Source: Candidatus Poseidoniaceae archaeon
GTDB taxonomy: Archaea > Thermoplasmatota > Poseidoniia > Poseidoniales > Poseidoniaceae
DNA length: 7,904 bases
NCBI GenBank assembly: GCA_022424925.1
Contig: JAKMGM010000061.1
Span: forward strand, 1 to 7,904
Direction: 5' to 3'
Shown here: piece by piece, positions 1 to 3,701 of the stretch
Layout: each line of letters opens with the position of its first letter
Position numbering within the stretch: the first letter of the stretch is position 1
Position numbers and translations under genes: made by a program
The notes under the pieces: generated by a model
The model's database searches: none
Seen by the model: only the letters and a program-made list of their open reading frames with translations
What the model was told of the DNA's origin: nothing

Positions 1-329
1 GTATGGTTCTTGACGCTCTCAACAAGATTCCTGGCGGAAAGAATACCAACTATGCCAGCGGTGATGAAATGATTTTCACCAAAGCCCCAACCCGTGCACC
101 TGAAGGTGCTACAGGTTTCAGTAACTACGAATGCACCCGTGGTGCATCGCAATTCTACATTCAGGGCGGCGGTGAAGGTCGCGGAAAGAATCCATACCGT
201 GTATCGATTCGTTCACCGATGTTCATCACAATCCCTTATGTTGCCAAAACGATGATTGGCTACAAAATCGCGGACATTCCTGCCATCATGGGCAGCTTCG
301 ACCCGTGCATTGGAGAAACGGACCGTTGA
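1..329 (+). CDS. nuoD: NuoD, 49-kDa-type subunit of complex I, C-terminal 108 residues (5' partial)
   Basis: This is the 3' end of the large quinone-module subunit, evolutionarily derived from the [NiFe]-hydrogenase large subunit. Together with NuoB and NuoH it forms the quinone-binding cavity at the membrane surface. The gene enters from the left edge in frame 3 (the first full codon is at base 3) and stops with TGA at 327-329. Family signatures are clear: NPYRVSIRSP (visible residues 63-72), then GYKIADIPAIMGSFDP and the terminal motif GETDR, matching the usual (V/I)xGExDR ending. Two features are unusual. The Glu usual in the E-x-x-(K/R)-G-E segment is Ala here (YECTRGA, residues 42-47), and the ending reads DPCIGETDR, keeping a Cys where most NuoD proteins have Val or a similar residue. 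The N-terminal quinone-contacting His and Tyr lie outside the window. The gene could be a fused nuoCD, which cannot be decided here. Confidence 0.93.
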   Translation, partial: MVLDALNKIPGGKNTNYASGDEMIFTKAPTRAPEGATGFSNYECTRGASQFYIQGGGEGRGKNPYRVSIRSPMFITIPYVAKTMIGYKIADIPAIMGSFDPCIGETDR

Positions 330-334
330 GGTGA
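327..334 (+). promoter_or_regulatory. Ribosome binding site of nuoH, fused to the nuoD stop
   Basis: The sequence TGAGGTGA contains the nuoD stop codon (TGA, 327-329) and a Shine-Dalgarno core GAGGTGA, with 6 bases between it and the ATG at 341. It fixes the nuoH start and suggests translational coupling. Confidence 0.75.
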
Positions 335-340
335 GCAGTT

Positions 341-1849
341 ATGGATGACATCTACGATTTACGCAGCCTTTTCCTCGGAAAAGACAGCCTTGTCTCTTCC
401 CTGATTACCTCCGCTCTTGAGGGTACACCTCTTGAAGAAAGTTCAGGGGATTTGGCCTTCTTGGCAGGAACATTTGCTGTTGTCAACATTGTCTTCCTTA
501 TGCTGTTTTTCAGCCAATTTGCTATCCTTTGGATTGAGCGGAAGGCCGTTGCTCGAATGAACGACCGCCGTGGTGCTACGACCGCACTCCGTTCGCTTTG
601 GGTTGGTGAAAACGGAGTAACTGCAGGCGAATGGTGGAAGATGCTTCCATTCGGTGGCGGCATTGTTGGTGCCATCAACAAGTTCCTCAACAAGAAATTT
701 GGAAACAGTGATGAAAAATTCGCAACCGTCGACCGCGTCAACAACCGCTCGTGGATGGGCTATTCCATTCTTCCCGGGTTCTTCCAAAACGTGGCTGATG
801 GAATGAAGTTTCTCCTCAAAGAGCACATGGTTCCACGCCGAGCGGACAAACTCATCTTCGAAGTCTCACCCTTCCTTATTGTCTCGTCGACACTTCTGAT
901 TCTCGGTATTATCCCACTTTCCAGTGGCATTTATGCCACGAACCCGGACCTTTCGATTCTCTACGCTATTGCAATCTTTGGCATCGCCCCAATCGGCGTG
1001 TTCTTCGCCGGTTGGTCGTCGAACAACAAGTACACACTCATTGGCGGCATTCGATCTGCCGCACAACTCACTGCTTACGAAATTCCGCTGTTGCTGACAC
1101 TGCTGTCCGTGGCGATTCTGTCGGGAACATTCAACATTATCGAAAGCATTCACTTTCAACACGCTGCAGGTTCATGGAATCTTTTCTTGATGCCACTCGG
1201 CGCAGTCCTGTTCTTGGTGACGATGATTGCTGAGGTTGAACGCGTTCCGTTCGACATGCCTGAAGCAGAGGCAGAACTGGTTGAAGGCTGGTGGACTGAA
1301 TACGGTGGAATGCGATTTGGTATGCTCTTCATGGCGGAATACATTCGAACCTATGCAGCCTGTTTCTTGTTCACTCACTTCTTCTTGGGCGGCTGGCATC
1401 TACCATTCCAAGGCACCATCAGCCAAATCCCAATTCTTGGTGACGCATATGTGCTTATTCCGGGGGCTGTTGTTGTTCTGCTCAAAACGTGGCTTGTGTT
1501 CCTCGTCGTCTTCGTTTGGGCACGTTTCTCCCTCGCTCGGATTCGAACCGACCAAATCCTTGAATTCGGTTGGAGGATGCTTTTGCCACTCTCAGTGGTT
1601 CAAGTCGTACTTGCAGTCGTGTATCGGTTGTACCTCTTCGCCCCTGAAAACATGAACTATGCTGCAGAAGGCGGCAATGCATGGGATGCTTTCGGAATTC
1701 CAATGCTCGTTCCACTCGCCACAACGCTTGTTTGGTTGGGCGTGTTCTTTGTACTTCTCAACGATGAAGACAAGGACGCAGCACCAGATCGAATGTATCA
1801 CGTTTACACATTACAGCCCGCGGGAACGCACACTCCGGGAAAGGACTGA
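341..1849 (+). CDS. nuoH: NuoH, membrane subunit holding the quinone cavity, 502 residues with a large loop insertion
   Basis: NuoH (ND1 family) is the membrane subunit that docks the hydrophilic arm and carries the quinone tunnel. Family blocks in order: ERKAVARM (residues 66-73) after the first membrane helix; VADGMKFLLKE (151-161); GWSSNNKYTLIGGIRSAAQ (224-242); AEVERVPFDMPEAEAELVEG (297-316) with the conserved acidic cluster, followed by TEYGGMRFG (319-327); and RTDQILEFGWRMLLPL (402-417). The protein is much longer than usual (E. coli NuoH has 325 residues). The distance from Glu66 to the V-A-D of the next block is 85 residues, against about 25 in E. coli, so about 60 residues are inserted there. 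After the normal C-terminal helix there is a further hydrophobic segment (about 452-473) and a polar tail. The start at 341 is supported by a Shine-Dalgarno site. The gap to nuoI is 11 bases. Confidence 0.97.
   Translation: MDDIYDLRSLFLGKDSLVSSLITSALEGTPLEESSGDLAFLAGTFAVVNIVFLMLFFSQFAILWIERKAVARMNDRRGATTALRSLWVGENGVTAGEWWKMLPFGGGIVGAINKFLNKKFGNSDEKFATVDRVNNRSWMGYSILPGFFQNVADGMKFLLKEHMVPRRADKLIFEVSPFLIVSSTLLILGIIPLSSGIYATNPDLSILYAIAIFGIAPIGVFFAGWSSNNKYTLIGGIRSAAQLTAYEIPLLLTLLSVAILSGTFNIIESIHFQHAAGSWNLFLMPLGAVLFLVTMIAEVERVPFDMPEAEAELVEGWWTEYGGMRFGMLFMAEYIRTYAACFLFTHFFLGGWHLPFQGTISQIPILGDAYVLIPGAVVVLLKTWLVFLVVFVWARFSLARIRTDQILEFGWRMLLPLSVVQVVLAVVYRLYLFAPENMNYAAEGGNAWDAFGIPMLVPLATTLVWLGVFFVLLNDEDKDAAPDRMYHVYTLQPAGTHTPGKD
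578..751 (+). other. Insertion in the quinone-cavity loop of NuoH
   Basis: Residues about 80-137 of NuoH replace the short R-x-G-P-N-R-V-G loop that normally links helix 1 to the amphipathic helix. The segment is rich in Gly, Trp, Asn and Lys (for example GEWWKMLPFGGG at 96-107 and AINKFLNKKFG at 111-121). A degenerate echo of the canonical loop may survive as NNRSWMG at 134-140. The boundaries are estimated by comparison with remembered E. coli NuoH. Confidence 0.75.
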
Positions 1850-1854
1850 GGTGA
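1847..1854 (+). promoter_or_regulatory. Ribosome binding site of nuoI, fused to the nuoH stop
   Basis: TGAGGTGA again merges the upstream stop codon (1847-1849) with the Shine-Dalgarno core, 6 bases before the ATG at 1861. It is the same eight bases as at the nuoD/nuoH junction. Confidence 0.75.
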
Positions 1855-1860
1855 TTTAGT

Positions 1861-2850
1861 ATGCCAATGCACCCACACGCAAAACCGAATTTTAGAAACC
1901 TGTTCTGGTACCCGTTTAAGATAACCCTCATCACAGCCCTCAGGACGTTTCCGTTCTTTGGAAAGATGTTCGGAAAGAGATTGGCTTGGGGTTACCACAA
2001 CACTGAACACCCTGAATTCCTCGATGATGGAAGCAAGTCACGAGCGGGCAAGACCTCGGAATTCAATGACATTAGCGTCCAAACGTTTGCGCCCGACCGC
2101 GTGACATCGGACTTGTTCCCTACGCTTTGGAAGCCGCAAACCGTTCAATATCCATATGAACGACTTGAAGAGATGGAACCATGGCTGTTTGTTCCCGGCA
2201 ACTACAACGGCCGAATCGGGGTTATCTGGGAAACATGTACTGCGTGCAAATTGTGCGTATCAGCATGTCCGAACGACTGCTTGCATATGACCACTGAACT
2301 CCGTGTTGACGTTCTGGACGGAGCGGACGGTGAACACGGTGGCATGGGCGGCGAACTCGAAGTCGGTGGCCATGCGGCCACTCTACTGCCTGAAGTTGTG
2401 GCAACATTGGACGACTTCAACCACGTCACAGCCCACACCGAGACACCAAATGAATGGAGATTCGGCGAGGTGCTTGACCTGTCGGGCTCTACAGCTACAG
2501 TGCGTTGGAACGACTCTGGAGAAGAGGTCGAAATGGACCAATCCGAGTTGCGAGTCGCTGATGACCAGATTGTATCCGGCCGAATTGATTTGGGCCGTTG
2601 CATGTTCTGCGGATTGTGCATGGAAGCATGCGGATTCACGTCCTTTTTCATGACCAATGAATACGATGGAATGTCTGGTTTTACTCGCCAAGAACTTTGG
2701 ATGGACGCCAGCAGAACACGAGTTCTCCCTGGAATCCATCAAGAAGCCGTTGATACTGAGTTAGCCAAGCGTGCAACCAAAGAACGCACCAAGCGAGCAA
2801 AGAAGGCAGCAAAAGCTGCTGAAGCAAAGGCAGCCGAGGAGAGTGCTTGA
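1861..2850 (+). CDS. nuoI: NuoI, 2x[4Fe-4S] ferredoxin-like subunit with a large insertion between the cluster motifs
   Basis: NuoI (23-kDa/TYKY family) carries the two [4Fe-4S] clusters that relay electrons to the last cluster before quinone. Motif 1 is C126-TA-C129-KL-C132-VSA-C136-P; motif 2 is C247-MF-C250-GL-C253-MEA-C257-G. In such ferredoxin folds each cluster takes three Cys from one motif and the fourth from the other. An amphipathic or hydrophobic N-terminal stretch (about 11-40) is the likely membrane anchor, and TVQYPYE (94-100) matches the usual QYP block before motif 1. The protein is 329 residues, against about 160-180 normally. Extra material lies at the N-terminus (about 41-93), between the cluster motifs (C136 to C247 is 111 residues, normally about 29-35), and in a Lys/Ala/Glu-rich tail (about 300-329). 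The insertion is in frame and bases look like the flanks, so it is native rather than an assembly artefact. The Pro after the last Cys of motif 2 is Gly. Confidence 0.95.
   Translation: MPMHPHAKPNFRNLFWYPFKITLITALRTFPFFGKMFGKRLAWGYHNTEHPEFLDDGSKSRAGKTSEFNDISVQTFAPDRVTSDLFPTLWKPQTVQYPYERLEEMEPWLFVPGNYNGRIGVIWETCTACKLCVSACPNDCLHMTTELRVDVLDGADGEHGGMGGELEVGGHAATLLPEVVATLDDFNHVTAHTETPNEWRFGEVLDLSGSTATVRWNDSGEEVEMDQSELRVADDQIVSGRIDLGRCMFCGLCMEACGFTSFFMTNEYDGMSGFTRQELWMDASRTRVLPGIHQEAVDTELAKRATKERTKRAKKAAKAAEAKAAEESA
2236..2271 (+). other. [4Fe-4S] binding motif 1 of NuoI
   Basis: Codons for C126-x-x-C129-x-x-C132-x-x-x-C136-P, the classical ferredoxin arrangement. A further Cys follows at residue 140 (PNDC), which is not part of the normal ligand set. 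Confidence 0.95.
2281..2586 (+). other. Insertion between the NuoI cluster motifs, with an SH3-like segment
   Basis: Residues about 141-242 sit where the family normally has a short beta-hairpin and linker. The first part is Gly/Asp/His-rich (about 153-171) and looks like a flexible linker. Residues 199-233 read as a compact beta domain: FGEVLDL, then TATVRWNDSGEEVEM, then SELRVAD. This follows the G-x-V...(V/A)-x-V-x-W-x-D-G...L pattern of Tudor/SH3-like barrels. The Cys motif 2 block resumes at GRIDLGRC. The fold assignment is inference from pattern only. Confidence 0.6.
2599..2634 (+). other. [4Fe-4S] binding motif 2 of NuoI
   Basis: Codons for C247-x-x-C250-x-x-C253-x-x-x-C257-G. All four ligands are present. 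The residue after the last Cys is Gly rather than the usual Pro. Confidence 0.93.
2836..2843 (+). promoter_or_regulatory. Ribosome binding site that decides the nuoJ1 start
   Basis: GAGGAGAG lies inside the last codons of nuoI, 8 bases upstream of the ATG at 2852. It supports 2852 rather than the in-frame ATG at 2771, which would overlap nuoI by 80 bases and add a charged, non-homologous N-terminus. Confidence 0.7.
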
Positions 2851-2851
2851 G

Positions 2852-3127
2852 ATGGACATCGCAAGTGTTGCTGAAACGGGAGTTTTCTTTTTGTTCGCAA
2901 CAATTGCGATTTTGGGCGCTTTAGGGCTTGTATTGGCTCAACGGGTGGCTCATTCCATGCTGTCTCTGATTTTTTCATTCATGGCCGTCTCTGGAATTTT
3001 CATTCTTTTGGGTGCTGAGTTCTTAGCAGCAATCCAGATATTGGTGTATTTGGCGAGTGTCGGTTTGGTTGTTTTATTCGGTATTATGCTGACTCGTCGA
3101 CAAATCCTTGAGGAGGACTTTGAATGA
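2852..3127 (+). CDS. nuoJ: NuoJ N-terminal half (J1), three membrane helices
   Basis: This 91-residue membrane protein corresponds to helices 1-3 of NuoJ (ND6 family), a membrane-arm subunit next to NuoK and NuoH that takes part in coupling quinone reduction to proton transfer. It aligns by eye with the E. coli NuoJ N-terminus: QRVAHSMLSLI (30-40) against the N-P-V-H-A-L-L-Y-L-I block, LGAEFLAAIQILVY (53-66) and LFGIML (75-80). Tyr66 matches the conserved Tyr of helix 3. The usual Gly two positions later is Ala68. The start at 2852 is one base after the nuoI stop and has a good Shine-Dalgarno site; an upstream in-frame ATG at 2771 is rejected. The stop overlaps the start of the next gene (ATGA). 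Together J1 and J2 total 180 residues, close to the 184 of intact E. coli NuoJ, so this is a gene split rather than a loss. Confidence 0.9.
   Translation: MDIASVAETGVFFLFATIAILGALGLVLAQRVAHSMLSLIFSFMAVSGIFILLGAEFLAAIQILVYLASVGLVVLFGIMLTRRQILEEDFE
3110..3116 (+). promoter_or_regulatory. Ribosome binding site of nuoJ2
   Basis: GAGGAGG inside the end of nuoJ1, 7 bases before the ATG at 3124. It is a strong Shine-Dalgarno match, which indicates that J2 is translated from its own start. Confidence 0.8.
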
Positions 3128-3393
3128 AACTTATTTCGCTTTTCACACGTATTGGTTTACTCGCTTTGGGTATGATTCTGGTTTCAGTGCTGAGCGCTGA
3201 TTCTGTTTGGGCTGACAGCAGCGAGGAATACCCGACAACGAGCGGATTGGCCGATTCGCTGCTAACAGACTGGGCGCTACCTTTACTCATACTTGGTGTC
3301 CTCATGTCGATGGCTATGATCGGTGCTGCGTATCTTGTTCGTGATGAGCGAATGGAAAACCTTCTTTGGGAATTCGGAGGTGAAGAGGAATGA
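3124..3393 (+). CDS. nuoJ: NuoJ C-terminal half (J2), two membrane helices
   Basis: This 89-residue protein corresponds to helices 4-5 of NuoJ. The N-terminal hydrophobic stretch (about 6-24) could be misread as a signal peptide but is more simply NuoJ helix 4, followed by a polar loop (25-47). The last helix (about 50-71) sits in the block LADSLLTDWALPLLILGV...AMIGAAYLVRDE, which matches the end of E. coli NuoJ (V-G-x-S-L-F...L-A-G-L-V-V-A...R-E-E) by eye. It overlaps nuoJ1 and nuoK by 4 bases (ATGA) on either side, so translation is probably coupled through all three genes and yields equal amounts of J1, J2 and K. I see no sign that the split is a sequencing frameshift: J1 ends on a polar segment, and J2 has its own strong ribosome binding site. 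Confidence 0.88.
   Translation: MKLISLFTRIGLLALGMILVSVLSADSVWADSSEEYPTTSGLADSLLTDWALPLLILGVLMSMAMIGAAYLVRDERMENLLWEFGGEEE
3376..3383 (+). promoter_or_regulatory. Ribosome binding site of nuoK
   Basis: GGAGGTGA within the 3' end of nuoJ2, 6 bases before the ATG at 3390. It is a full-length anti-Shine-Dalgarno complement and among the strongest sites in the window. Confidence 0.85.
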
Positions 3394-3692
3394 TTGATCC
3401 AGCATTGGTTTCAGCTCTCTCTGCGCTGATGTTTGTCATCGGCCTTGGCGGTGCTTTCACCCGTAAGAACGCGATCATTGTCCTCATGTGCATAGAATTG
3501 ATGCTCAATGCAGCGAACATGCAATTCGCTGCTGCTGCTGTCCACCACGGCGATACTACCGGGTGGGTCTACACGCTTTTTGCCATTGCAATAGCAGCCA
3601 GTGAGGTCGCAATCGGCCTGGCTATTTTCCTCGCTGTTTACGGCCAACACGAAACAATATCACTGGACGATGTGGATGTCCTGAAGAACTGA
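3390..3692 (+). CDS. nuoK: NuoK, small three-helix membrane subunit
   Basis: NuoK (ND4L family) links the quinone module to the antiporter-like subunits and carries two membrane-buried Glu residues needed for proton transfer. Both are present: Glu36 in LMCIELMLNAANMQ and Glu72 in AIAASEVAIGLAI, at the same residue numbers as in E. coli NuoK. The cytoplasmic R-K-N loop (25-27) is also present. The length of 100 residues is the family norm, and three helices fit at about 4-22, 28-50 and 59-84. The C-terminus HETISLDDVDVLKN follows the usual (T/S)-I-x-(V/L)-D-D...L-K pattern. The start overlaps the nuoJ2 stop (ATGA at 3390-3393). Confidence 0.97.
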   Translation: MIDPALVSALSALMFVIGLGGAFTRKNAIIVLMCIELMLNAANMQFAAAAVHHGDTTGWVYTLFAIAIAASEVAIGLAIFLAVYGQHETISLDDVDVLKN

Positions 3693-3697
3693 GGTGT
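3690..3697 (+). promoter_or_regulatory. Ribosome binding site of nuoL, fused to the nuoK stop
   Basis: TGAGGTGT combines the nuoK stop (3690-3692) with the Shine-Dalgarno core GAGGTG, 5 bases before the ATG at 3702. It decides this start over any internal Met. Confidence 0.75.
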
Positions 3698-3701
3698 TTG
3701 A

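Noticed and set aside
2202..2657. 151-codon open frame on the - strand opposite nuoI
   Set aside because: It is fully antisense to NuoI including both cluster motifs, low in complexity (Ser/Pro/Thr rich) and has no plausible start context or homology.
2771..2851. Longer nuoJ1 starting at an in-frame ATG at 2771
   Set aside because: It would overlap nuoI by 80 bases and add 27 mostly charged residues with no family match; a good ribosome binding site and the homologous N-terminus point to 2852.
3139..3216. Signal peptide at the nuoJ2 N-terminus
   Set aside because: The hydrophobic stretch ending near AxA looks like a signal peptide, but the gene's place and the C-terminal match to NuoJ make it helix 4 of NuoJ.
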